Origin: Zelopaecilomyces penicillatus
Taxonomy: Eukaryota > Ascomycota > Sordariomycetes > Hypocreales > Pseudodiploosporaceae
Assembly (NCBI GenBank): GCA_005765155.1
Contig: VCCP01000001.1
Location: 6,076,001-6,140,000, forward strand
Direction: 5' to 3'
DNA: 64,000 nucleotides
How positions within the stretch are numbered: position 1 is the stretch's first letter; each line of letters opens with the position of its first letter. Position numbers and translations under genes: made by a program. Below, one piece after another: positions 12,772-24,662 of this stretch. The notes below the pieces were generated by a model. That model worked only from the letters and a program-made list of their open reading frames with translations. It was not told the DNA's origin and made no database searches.

Positions 12772-13966
12772 GCTATCGATGTCTACGACACATTGTAGGA
12801 ACTGTGGAGGAGGCCGGCATGAAATCCTGAGGGGGATATCAAGTAAAGAGGTGGTACTGGGGCAATGGCAACACAACAACAGTTATGAAGCCATGAAACC
12901 AGCTTGTGGTTGATGATGAATCTAAGTGGCTGAAGCGCTGATCTGATGATGCCCGTTGGAGGCCCCTACCAACCTCCGTCGCATTCGCCCTATGTTTTGC
13001 CGGGGGACTGACGCCATGTGATTGGCCTAAAAGAGACCAGTTAGCTGTCAAAAGCTTGGGGCACAGGTACCAGTGAGTACAAAATGAGGTACCACCAACC
13101 TTTGTAGCTCTCAGCTATGGTTTCATACCTTCAGGTACTGGGCAAGCTGGGCGAGGTTTTGTTAATCATGTTCGTGACTGTATTGGTACGGGTGGAACAG
13201 GTAAAATCTACAGCAATATATGCTTGACAGCTTCTGTCATGCACGCATAGCACAGACACAAATGCCGAGCAGTCATACCGCTGGGCTGGGTTGGTTCCAC
13301 CACGTTTCAACACTCTCTCGTGGCTGTTCAAACAAAGAAAAGCGTCTGTCCAGGAACAGCGTCAATACGGTCCAAGTAGATGTACCGAATTGGTACGCCC
13401 CCCTCAACCACTGTACCAAGGCCTGCTCTAACAAGGAGGGGCAGGCAGCATTTGATGCCTAACTTGGCAGGTACAGGGTGATGAATAAACACCGCTGATA
13501 TGGACATCCCTAACATTATGAGAAGTCGTAGCTACCTAATTTACTTCACAGATTTCCAGATGTTTACATAAATTCTAGATATTTAGTAAAGATATCGCTG
13601 TGCACTCTCTTGAGCTATATCCTATTTTATCTAATTAAGTACTTAGCAGACGGCTAAAGCTTGGTGCCGTTCCATCCTACTAACATGATTTTTCTACCCC
13701 ACTGTGCCATAGCACGCTGATAGCTTGCAGGGAATACAGTGGGTGTGTGGACGACGTACGGGGCACAGTCATGCAGCTACAGAGTAGGTGGTGTCGAGTC
13801 CGTTACAGTGGTGTTGTTACCACTGCGTGGTGCTGTTGCCCGACTGAATTAGGCCGTTTGTTTACTTTGGACCGATTGGCCCGCACCTCCAACATCCACC
13901 TGGACGCGACAGGAGGCCTTGTTGCCAGCATAATCTGCATCACGACGCAACAACGCCCCGGAAAAA
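12772..13966. other. Divergent intergenic region upstream of the exchanger and condensin genes
   Basis: About 1.2 kb of promoter sequence for two divergent genes. It holds several GGTACC/TACC-type words (for example near 13067 and 13090) and an AT-rich stretch at about 13520-13640. No coding region is supported. Confidence 0.5.
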
Positions 13967-16729
13967 ATGCCTCGGGTTGCTCAAGTCCCACGCCCCGGCG
14001 GCGTCAGATCGACGTCGGGTTCCATGTCGGCTTCTCCCTTCAAATCCCCCATGAAGTAAGTCCTTGCGCACTGTCCCTGATTGACCGCCGGCGCCAGCGC
14101 TTACACACAGCTTTCCAACAGGATCCCCTTGAACGACGATGCGCAGGAAAAGGGCCAGCGAATGCACTCCCGAAAGGCCCTCCACGAAAAACAGATCAAC
14201 GAAATCAAGGCCGCAGCAACCCCGCGGAAGGGTAGCGTAAGGCTGGAGGATCTGGAGAATGCATCGCCAGGCTCCCATCCAGGGACGCCTCGGGCTGGAC
14301 GGGGCGGGGATCATGACGATGCAATCATGGTCGGGGGCGTTTCCGTTACGCCCATGAAGCGCGTCCCCATCTTGGCCAATTTCGAGGAGTGGATGAAGAT
14401 GGCTACGGACAACAAGATCAATGCGACCAACTCGTGGAACTTTGCCCTAATTGACTACTTCCACGACATGTCACTACTGAAGGAAGGTGACGGTGTCAAC
14501 TTCCAAAAAGCCAGCTGCACTCTCGACGGCTGCGTAAAAATATACACCAACAGGGTCGACAGTGTGGCAACTGAGACAGGTAAACTTCTTAGTGGTTTGG
14601 CGGATAGCAACAACAAGAAGAAGGACCGTGATGGCGAAGAAGGAGAGGGGGATGAAAGCGAGGAAGAGCTTGATGAAGATGGCAATGTGAAGAAGAAGCC
14701 TAAGAAAAAGGTATGACAATATGGTAGACATTGCGCAGGGGATATCAGTCTCTGCTTTGCCATATGTACTAACTATGCCTAGACACAACGATCATCAGAG
14801 GCGACATTGGCGCCTTCATTCAACTCCCTACAACTAAAGAAGTTTGAGCTCGAATTCGCTGTCGACCCCTTATTCAAAAAAGCATCCGCCGACTTTGATG
14901 AGGGCGGTGCTAAGGGGTTGCTTCTTAACCATCTCATGATTGACTCACAAGGGCGGATTGTCTTTGACAGTAGCGATGACACTGGTGATGCAGCTACGAT
15001 TGGCAAAAAGGGTATCGACGGAGAGTTGGGTGAGGAGGACGACATCGAGGAGGATGCCGGTAACGAATCATTGGCACAAGGGGAGGACAAGTCAACTGGG
15101 GATATTGAACCAAAAGACGAAGAGGCTGATGTTGAAATTGACGTGGGTGCATTGGGTCACCGGTTCTTCCCAGATTTGGGTCGACTGGATGAGCTGGATG
15201 TCTGTCCTTCGCTCAAGAACTTTGATTTGGGGGATCCGTCGGGATCAATGGACATCCCTTTCCTCAAAGCGCCAGAGGACTGGAGGCAGGACCAAGAGAA
15301 GGAGAAGACTCCGGGCGCACTGGGAGATAATTCGGGCGTGTTTTTTGATGAAGATGCACCTGCCGGGTTTGACGACGATGACCTGGGCCTAGGCAGTTTC
15401 GATATCGGGGGTGACGTGGCGTTTGGTGAAGGCGGCGAAGTCTGGGCACGCGAGGCAGCTCTAGAGCCACAAATGCGTGTCTACAATGCAGGAATGGGCG
15501 ATGCAGAGGGGGGAGATGGCGAAGGCGTCGGCGACAACGGCGAATACGTCGTGTCCATGACAAAAACACAGAACGCCGACAAAATGCACCAGGATATTCT
15601 TGGCTTTTTCGATCAGGCCCTGCAAAAGAACTGGACCAATGCTGAACATTGGAGGATCAGGAAAATAAAAGACGTCAACAAATCCGCTGGGGAGACCAAA
15701 AAGCGCAAGGAAAAGGAGCCATTCCTAATTGACTTTGGCTCGCCGCTCGAATCTAGCCTCGCCGATGTCATTTATACGCAAGCATCAAGCAACACGACCA
15801 TTAGCCTACCCAAGAAAGACTGGAAATCAAAGTCTCGCAATCTGCTACCCGACGACAAGCATTTCAGCTCAAAATCGTTACTAAGCCTCTTCCTCAAACC
15901 TAGGGCCCGTCTATCCCAGAAACGTATTGGGTTTGGGGCATCTCGAAGCAATGGCTTTGGCCACGATCTCCACGACAACCAGCCTGCTGCAGAACTCGAC
16001 GAAGCATTCTGGGCACAGCAAAAAGCCCCCGAGGAAACGGGGATGCCAGGGGGCGATTATGACGCTAATTTTTTCCAAGACGATGGGCTTCCGTTCCCTG
16101 GTGGCGATGATGGCGACGACGATGACATGGAATTTGCTGACGCAAGGGAACATATGTCACCAGGGACCGAGGGGGATCCAGGTATGACAGAAGGCGTTGG
16201 TATCACTGCTATGCTAAATGGGGAAACTATGAATACAATGGGAGGAGCGTTCGGGACGACGCTCGTGACACAGACTCGACGAGTACGGCCTGAGTACGTT
16301 CAGTACGCAAGAGTAGCAAAGAAGGTGGATGTGCGGCGTCTGAAGGAGGAGATATGGAAGGGCATGGGATTGGGGCAGTTGGAGGTAAGAATCGCCCTCT
16401 TCCCTGAAATTGCCCACGCAGTTGGCTGTGTTCTTATCACTAACATTGTTTTCTAATAGGAACCTCCAAGGCAGGTGCCTGAAGAAGCAGAGCAATCCAC
16501 TCTAGCAAACCCCACCGGTGAAAAGTCCCTCAAGTTTACCGAGGTGATGAACGGCCTGCAGTCAGTCTATGCCAAGCCAGCTATGGCTGATATTTCAACA
16601 TCTTTCTGCTTCATCTGTTTGTTGCACCTGGCCAATGAAAAGGGGCTTGTCATTGAGAAGCAAGAAGGACTTGCGGAGCTTCAGATTCGTAAGGATTGGA
16701 CGGCGGAGAATACAGAGGGTGGGGACTAA
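13967..16729 (+). CDS. BRN1: Condensin complex subunit 2 (kleisin, Barren/CAP-H)
   Basis: 849-residue kleisin subunit of condensin, which bridges the Smc2 and Smc4 heads and drives mitotic chromosome compaction. Four exons: 13967-14055, 14122-14710, 14783-16384 and 16460-16729; all introns GT-AG (66, 72 and 75 bases) and the sum is in frame. The N-terminal kleisin region includes MKRVPILANFEEWMK, NKINATNSWNFALIDYF and FQKASCTLDGCVKIYTNRVDS. A central acidic, disordered part contains the SLKNFDLGDPSGSMDIPF segment. The C-terminal winged-helix part reads ADISTSFCFICLLHLANEKGL. A highly acidic/basic insert (EGEGDESEEELDEDGNVKKKPKKK) precedes intron 2. The short first exon (30 codons) supplies a basic N terminus with an SPFKSP-type site that could be a CDK target (inference). 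The gene symbol follows yeast usage. Confidence 0.93.
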
Positions 16730-17534
16730 TGTATTAGGCGAACGTCTAACAAAAAAAGAAAAAGAAAAAATAATGAGTTTAACAGCAACGCGCATCAGAG
16801 TGTGTTTGCGAAGGGGGCCAAAGAGGGGGGCGGGGAGGCGAGACGGCAGCCATTTAGTTGCAATTGCCAACCAACTGAACCACGAGGACGACAATGACGA
16901 CATGATGTTATGGGGGCAATTTTCTATTTGGGATACCTTCGTAAATATTTGACGAAAACTCGCAACACATATTTCATTCTAACACCTCGGCAAATTGTAT
17001 ATACCACATTCAGGGTCATTCGTGATAAGCTCTGGGTAATCCACTTCACACCGTCCCTTATATTGCCCACACACCTTTAAAAATAATAATCTCGGTGTGA
17101 ATATGCACTGCGTTTATGGAGCAAGAACTAGATTACAGCTAATAAAAAGGGATCTACATAGCCATCCACCAGGGTCAAAACCCCCGGTAGCGTGGGAGGG
17201 GTCCTGCAAGGCGCCATCATTCCCATATATAGAACTATACACAAGCAAGACACGTTCACTTAACTTACATACCCGTGGGCTTTCCGTGTGGCTAGATTTC
17301 GCAGCTACTGTAGGCAGGCCTAGCAAGGTATGGAAATGACACAACCCTGTATGGCTAGAGCTTCTTTGTTCATGCTCGAAGTTGCTAATACCACATGTAC
17401 TACTAGTAGGTATGTAGGTACAAAATGCCTACTACCTTAGTACTAACTATACCTGCAGCAGCCACCCTTTTTCTACTTCCAAAAGTCAGGCCATTTGTGC
17501 AGCCAGGCTTGTTAGGACGTGTGTCCCCTCGCAC

Positions 17535-17655
17535 CAACATGTTTAGGCTGAGAGGCGGGGGAAGGGGAAAGAGAGCGAGGAAGGCTGAGAGAGAGACACA
17601 TGGAAGAAGGAAACCCGGAAGAAGAAAGAAAAGAAGAAAAGGGGAGATGGGGGCG
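17535..17655 (+). repeat. Polypurine (GA-rich) tract
   Basis: Nearly uninterrupted A/G sequence on the plus strand, with GAAGAAAG-type units and an immediately following C-rich segment at about 17670-17705. It is an imperfect low-complexity tract rather than an ordered tandem array. Seen directly; no function claimed. Confidence 0.6.
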
Positions 17656-17849
17656 TCTCCAACACCTAGCTCCGAACCCCTCCTCTCCTCCCCCTACCCC
17701 CCCGCCCTCGGGGGATTTCCAAAGTCCCCTAAATGTTAACTTCATAGTATTTCACCCAAGTTTGGACCCTGTTTACCCAACACAGAGTTCATGGCAAACC
17801 AGCCATCGCTAGTGTGGCACAGCCAGCCTCTCTCCCATCCATCTCGTTC

Positions 17850-17866
17850 TCATCTCATCTCATCTA
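17850..17866 (+). repeat. CATCT pentanucleotide array
   Basis: Three consecutive CATCT units inside a pyrimidine-rich stretch. Short microsatellite, seen directly. Confidence 0.7.
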
Positions 17867-18577
17867 TGTGCAGATTCTGCGGGTAACTAGTCACACCGCC
17901 AGAGCTCTAGCCCATGCACCGATGTCCCAGCAGACACCATGTAAGTTATTATAGGAATATTATACTTTATTCGTATCGCCATGAGTCTTCAAAACTAACG
18001 TTGAAGAGCACACTCAAAAAGCATATCATGACAACACATATACAATCTCAACCCAAGAGCTCGTCGCCCGCTAACAAGCCACCGACAGCTCCTCTTCTAT
18101 CCACATGTCTGTCTGTTGCTGTACTGATCCCTGTCGAGATAGACACATAACTGTTGTGAGAATAGAAAGAAACTAACATTTGAAACGCATAAAAAAGCCC
18201 CTCCATGGCGCTAATGTAATCCCGCTTAAAAATCATGCTAAGCCCTTTCAACGCCAATCCAGTCCTATGATTCCAAACCGTCGTCCCATTGCTTCGTCCA
18301 CCATCGAAATGATATTTTCTTCTTTCTGCTTTCATGCTAACAACCAGACCCAAAACAAGATGCAATATTCGTGGGTATCTGAATGGGGGTTCCAAAATGT
18401 AAAAAAGTAAATGAGTGGGCAACACAGAGCCACAGTTCCAACGCCAGGGGAGAGAAAAGAAAGAGAGAGACAAAAGAGTACAATAGCTGGTTCCGTAAGA
18501 GATAGCCGTGTGGTGGGGTTGGGCGTGGCCCACCAATGTGAAATATATTGGAAAATCGATCGCGAATCAATATTGCA

Positions 18578-20570
18578 TCATTGTAATTGTGGTGCGTTAA
18601 CGGCCTGGTTACTGCGGCCGACGATTTCGCCGGCTTCCAGAAGAGCACTCATCCCATCAAACCCAGACTTGCTGCCATCCTTTTTGCCTGTAGATTGATT
18701 GTCGTCCGCTGCGGTTATGAGCACGTCACCGTTCCTTGATTTCTCGACTTTCATGTGGTGAAAAGCCGAGGACGCAGTTTGGAAGCCTTGTGACCCAAAG
18801 TTAGTTGATTTTCCTCGTCAGAATTCTGAAATGCAAAGGAAATCTGTACCGTAACCAGTATGCCCCAATGAATGTCCAAAAACGGACTTCCCTTGATCAA
18901 TTGGGCTGACTGCACTTCCAAACGACGGTGGTAGTTTGTCATAGTTCTGTACAGGCTGGCTACCGTCAATTAATAGCGAGTGTATTGCCAAAGGCCCATC
19001 ACCAATAGTTCGCCCGCGACTTGAAGTCAAGCCTGTAATTCCGGTGACAATGGGACTTGAGTCGTGATGACGAAATGACGCTGGGGCAGAAGGGGCCGTG
19101 TTTGGAGGTATTGGACCTGGTGGCAACGTCGGCGACATATGCGTGACATGAGGTCGATTATTCGCTGGACTAAATCCGCTGGGTCGAAATGCAGGGTTCT
19201 CAGCTCCTCGGTCTGTAACCCCCAGCCCTATATGACCACTATCCAGCATATCTGATAGAGATGGCAGATGCTGGTGCATGCTGTCTTCATGCCGACCATG
19301 GGCTCGGAACGAAGACGGTCGTCGATTATGCCTCGCGGTGGTTCCTGTGATACCGGTATCAAAATCAGAGGGTTTGTCTGATACTGCAGGTTCGTCCATG
19401 GACTTCGGTGTTGTCGAAGAGTGACGAGATTCGGGAATAGAGACTACTGAGTTTGTGCTATCGTGTCTTCGGTTAGGTGGATAGTCGCATGGCTCGCTCT
19501 CTCGCATCTTCTCGCTACTAGTAGCACTTTCGCTTGGCGTCATTGCACCTGGTCCTGCACCACCACTGGTGGTACTGCCGCTACCAGTACTGCTAGTATG
19601 TCGCAGTCGAGCAGGTTCAACCTTTTGTCGTTTGGCATTTTCTTGGCCTGACAAAACCGTCAGCTCAGGTGCAGCTACTCGAATTTGGGATGTACAAACC
19701 TTGGCTTGATTTTCCTTGCTTTTCTCTGAATTCTTCCAAATACCTCAAGTACGCACAATACTGCTCCGTCTTTTTGTATTGCGACATTTCTCGGTGGTAT
19801 GTTTCCTTCGCGGCATTGGCTTGGCTCTCAAACTTCTCTCTGGCAGATGGCGTAAGACTCTGCCAGTTCTCGCCGACCAACTTGGCAATTTCAGTAAAGG
19901 TAAGGGTCTGGCCTTTCAAGCTCTCTCTAAGTTCTGGAAAAGGCATGATTGTCAGCAAAAGATGTGGTGAGAAATTATTTCAAATAATCAGAGTCAACGC
20001 ACTGTTAGAAAAGAGCACGTATGCGGATGGTGGCCGATCTGGTGCATTCTCATCTGGCTAGAGTTGAACATTAGCACAGTCTCAACAGAAAAAATAGATA
20101 CCTCCATAAGATTGATATTCGATTACCTTCGGATGGCGACGATATTTCCTTTTGGCCACCACAGTTCCCTCAGCGTTAGACTCCGTATTGGCTGGATCAT
20201 GTCGAGTGCCATCTTGTTTCAATTCCTCCGTTGCCGCCCGCGTTGGTGATGGTAATGAAGCACTGGGAGCAACCCCTCTGACATTGGCAATTCGCCGTTG
20301 TAGTTTCTGGGCATTGTCAGGTAAGCTATTGTCTCTGGAGAAAGGGAGAGTCAAATCAACATACTCGTCGGTGGCCAAGCTTAACGCCCAATACATCACT
20401 GAGTTTTATATTAGTAACTTCAATGACATAGCATTCTACCTTACTACTCACAGATCTGATTCTTGGATATCTAGTATAGTGTCCCAGCTATCAAAGCCTT
20501 GTTCGATGAAAGCATCGAGATACTGGGCAATGCCCAGTTCTCTTAGGACCAGCTCAAGATCGCGAGTCAT
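18578..20570 (-). CDS. SAM-domain plus HMG-box DNA-binding protein
   Basis: Predicted 542-residue nuclear protein in seven exons: 20452-20570, 20365-20398, 20127-20306, 20003-20057, 19700-19933, 18850-19647 and 18578-18786. All introns are GT-AG and the sum (1629 bases) is in frame. Residues about 1-65 form a SAM domain (LVLRELGIAQYLDAFIEQGF, then DVLGVKLGHRRKLQRRI) split over three exons, one of them only 34 bases. A basic linker (KRKYRRHPK) leads to the HMG box at about 117-185 (DRPPSAYVLFSN, FTEIAKLVGENWQSL, REKFESQA, YHREMSQYKK). The rest is serine/proline-rich and disordered, ending with a conserved-looking GMSALLEAGEIVGR segment. SAM domains mediate oligomerisation and HMG boxes bend DNA, so a role as a transcription or chromatin factor is inferred. 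If the last intron (18787-18849) is retained, the protein would end early, at a stop near 18818. Confidence 0.85.
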
Positions 20571-21452
20571 ACAGCCGAATTACACCCACGCACTGGGAAA
20601 AGCGCGCAAGTCAACGGTGTTCCTGAAGGTTGCCAAAATGCAACATTTACTCTCCAAAAAGACGCAGCACGAGATTGTGGTCGGGAAATAGTCAAACTAT
20701 TTGCGAGGATATAAAAAAAAACACCAAGGCGTATGTGGTCGTCTGAAATAGAACGGGATATCCGTCACTCCAGAAAAACGAGATATGAATTCGTCAGGTT
20801 TAAGATTGTTGGGTGGACACGAAAGCCAAAGTACTACTCAGACACTAACTAGCCAGAGACGGAATATCGACGTATGGCAGTTCAGTGCAACGAGTCCAGA
20901 ATCGAGATTATGTCGAGAACATCCAGCTCATATGATGAGCAACAAGTAATTGAGCTGGGAATATGTCTTGGTCCAACGATGTATGGCCTCGACCTTAAAA
21001 TTGTCGATCAGGACTTTATCAAGCTCCAGGGATGTCAAATATGAATGAATACCATCCGGAGAAGTGGAACGTCTGTTGTATGCAGATGTGTCTGTAGCAC
21101 TTGGAGACAATCGACGAGAAGGATTTAGGCAACCGCTGGTGAAAATGCTGGGCAGTACGGCTAAGGTGCCCGCATTAGTTTCAGGACGTGGTAGATGAAC
21201 GAAGTGATTTCAGGACGAAAAAATTTGCATGATGTTGAGTCTGAAAACCCTTGATATAATAGCAATGTGGGGGGATTAGGTAGTCGCCAGCAATGAAGAG
21301 GCAGTTGTGGATGAGGGTGCAGGAGATTGATACAAGCTTGTCAAGGCGAAATAGATCGGCGAGATAACTTTAGGAATGGGAGGTCAGCTGTGGACACGGC
21401 ACTGTATCTAGACGTCTGGGCCTAGCTCAAATCCCACAGTAGAGAGAGGGAA

Positions 21453-21510
21453 AGTGAGTGTGTGTATGTGTGAGAGAGTGTGTGTGCTTGTGTGTTTGTG
21501 GGTGGGTGGA
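21453..21510 (+). repeat. GT-rich imperfect microsatellite
   Basis: Imperfect (GT)n/(GTGT, GA) repeat of about 58 bases ending in GGGTGGGTGGA, about 0.9 kb upstream of the SAM-HMG start codon. Seen directly. Confidence 0.75.
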
Positions 21511-24500
21511 CAGATGAACGGGGTTGTTAACCAAGCAGCTATCGACACCCCAGAGGCAGGATCGGAATATCTCGATGTAGAGAGACAGGGGTAGCCAACC
21601 AGACGCACGGGGAGAACTGCGCAAGAATGAAGGGTTGATTTAGGACGGAGCCGAAGGCGATGACACGTGTGGCGCGTTAGGAGGGCCAGGAGTGGAACGT
21701 GACGGCAGTTTGTGGCAGCGAAAGCAAAGGCGAGGGGCAAAGCTTCGAGCAGAGACGCGGGTGGTGCTGAAGGTGAGCGCGCAAATAAGAGCCAGGTTGG
21801 CGATGGCGAAAAAGATGTTGGGAAAGGCAGAATGTGAAAAGTCAGATGCACGAGGAGTCGCAGACGGCATCCCGCGGCGGTGCGAGGCTATGACGACAAT
21901 GGTGCTGACTCCTGAAACCGGACGGACAATAATAGGAAGACAGGCTTGTCGACACAAACCCCACGGCGACTTGTTTTTTTTAAGTCAGTAATGGTTATCA
22001 CCTAGTTCAGCATTCGCATGTTGATAGGGGAGACGGCGGGATGTCGATGTAGCAGTACTTTTGCTGGGACCGCTTGAAAAGCTTTTGGGGGAGATGGGAA
22101 GCAGGCGACCGTCACAGGCGATTTATCGAGCACCCACACAAATAGCATGATTACAAGCTGGGATTTGCGAGAGAAGCGGAACGGAAGAACAAATGCCTGG
22201 AGAATAGTGCCTGCCCCATGCATCCCAGCATCCCAGCACGCATCCTAGAATCCCAGCTTCAAGAGGGGGGGGTGCAGCACGACGTTGTCTTAGCCGGACC
22301 CTCGTTCGCCCCCCTCCACAGAACCCCAAAGGGAGGCGCCAATGTCGGTCCCGTCCAACACGCGATCGCAGGGTAAGAAACCCGATCCGGGAATCTTGGT
22401 GGTGTAGCAGAGAATCGACGAAACGGTATGGGATCGAGCGGTATTAAACTCCAAGTCCTGAAGATGCAAACCGAGCTCACTGCAGCAGAGACGGCACGGG
22501 CGGCGAGTTGACGTCTAAGACGGCGCTGAACAGATGCGTCTAATGTCCCACATGGCGGGCCAGCTTGAGCCATCTTTGGGTGAGGGTGATGATGATGTAA
22601 CCACGGAAGGTCGACTGGTTGGCTCGGTTTGGGAAGACGGGCCATTTGCAAACTTATGGGCCCGCAGGAGGCCGGGATGACCCAGCTTCAATGATCAGTC
22701 TTATCATTGCTCGGTAACTATGAACCATGCCCGTAATAACAAGGTCGCAGGCATCAATCATGACAGCCTTCCCAAGGCGGCAGCAACGGTCGCTCACTTG
22801 CTTTGGGACCAAGGTTTGTCGACTCATAATGGCCCGTCGATGGAGAGTACCTCTAATCTAATAACGCGGAACTCCCTAAGTAACCCACGCAACCAAAGGA
22901 ATTATCCGTGAAAAGTATTGATAGCGTACTCTAGTATCAATTCGAGCGCAGCAATACGTAGGTAGAGCCACCAGACGGTCTGCCGTTCGTGTCATTCTTT
23001 GACGCAATTCCTCAAGCCATCAGCAACTGCAGTGTAATGTCAACAACGGTTGATGAAGACCATTTGGATGCCACGTGCTCTCGGACGCCGCAGTCCACCT
23101 AGGCTCCGCTGGGGGTAGGAAAGCAGTGTCACCCGCCATGAGTACGAGAACTCATCGTGCTCAAGGACATTGCAGTTTTTGATAGGTAAAAGTACGATGA
23201 CGTAAGGCTAGGACATAATTGTCAAAGTGATTTGCAGGCCTCTCACCCAACTGGGGCAATCAATCAGCATATCGAGATCTTTTTTTTTTCTCAACGCAAA
23301 GCAAGCGGCCAAGGATCTGCCCTAGCTGAATTGTCATTACGTCCGTAATTTCTTTACGGGCGGTTCTCCTCAAATCCAGTCAAACCCCCCAGGTGAGAGA
23401 AGGTTAGCAGAAATCCCGCTATTCTAGCCAGTGAGCCCCCAAGAGTAGTATCGCAAGTCATGTCGAGCGTCAGGAAAGGCGGAGACAGATGAAATGAAAA
23501 AAACATATCTAGAGAGGGATAGCTAGGTACGAGTGGCAACTCATGGGAAAGGCCACATATAAAAGCCAATTAACATCCATTATTGATTGAGTCCAATGTT
23601 ATAGGCAAAGAAAGCGATCTCGATCTTACATACTTATGCTTGCCCCAGTTAGTGCATCCTGAGCCGTCCAACCGGATGCAATTGGAATGGATTCTTGAAA
23701 ATTAAGGTGCTTGCGAAGCCACCATGGCCTGGACCAGGTGCTGGGTGATGAAAGACCGTCTCTCTGGGTTTTGAGGCGGGTGAACGTTTGCTGCACAGGG
23801 CATCTTGGACACGCCCCAAAAAGGGGCGTGAGCGTATAGTCTTAGGTGCGTCTGGTTGAAGTCGTAGCGCCAGCTTAGCGTCCTCCGGAATGGCTTTCTG
23901 CTGGTCGCAGATCGGATTTTAGCCTGTGGATCGTGCAGGTGGGAGGGGTGCCTGAGCCGACGTGGAAAAGGCAAAAACGCTGTCAGGGGTGGTTGAAGTG
24001 GTAAGATTGGGAAGTGGTTAATGGTGCTCGTACGAATTCAGTCAACTAATAGGTACCTCTAGTTAGGCCTGGATGCCTTTGTACTCACCTACGTGGTTAG
24101 TACTCTGGATACCTATTCTCATTACTGGTCTAATTGGTCAGAGGACCTGGGTGCTGTGTTTGCCTCAAATGCTCCGTTTGTGCTGATCCATACGTTGAGC
24201 CTACTACCTACCTGGTAGGCAGGTTCGTTGTACTAACAGGGACTAAGGACCTGTCGAAGGTAGGATGAACCTGAAAACTGGTTAAGCTTGGCAGGGTCAA
24301 TCAATTTATGAAAGGTCATCAAACTCTACGGATAGGCCGCCAACATTTTCTTGACACCTGCCTAACTTGCCAACTGTTTTGCAATAGTGATTGTTGTCAA
24401 GTCGCAGGCAGGTGCCCATGAGGTAGGTGCCTGACTGAGTAGGTATATACATACCTACCTAAGGTACTGCTGGTAGTATGTCGACCCAGAACCTCGGTGT

Positions 24501-24645
24501 GGGCAAGTCACGGCAGTGGCCTGTTTCTGACGTCATGGCCTGTGATGGAAAGCAGGAGACATGCAGTACTCTTAAGTATACCACCAACAGAGGCAACTTG
24601 CAGTAGAAGTAGGTACCTTTGTGAACGTCGTCTCAACTCAGCTAT

Positions 24646-24662
24646 TAGGTAGGTAGGTAGGG
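24646..24662 (+). repeat. TAGG tetranucleotide array
   Basis: Four phased TAGG units. Related TACC/TAGG words are scattered in the same spacer, for example at 24449-24463 and 24203-24216. Confidence 0.7.

Larger units (their letters stand above)
16730..18577. other. Convergent intergenic region with purine-rich tract
   Basis: About 1.85 kb between two converging genes. It holds a strongly purine-rich tract at about 17535-17655 and a CATCT pentamer array near 17850-17866. Reading frames here are low-complexity products of these tracts. No gene is supported. Confidence 0.5.

Noticed and set aside
17425..17739. 104-codon frame in the purine-rich tract
   Set aside because: Lys/Arg/Glu-rich product of low-complexity DNA.
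24646..24662. TAGG array as a telomere-like repeat
   Set aside because: Unit is TAGG, not TTAGGG, and the array is only four units long within a gene-containing region.
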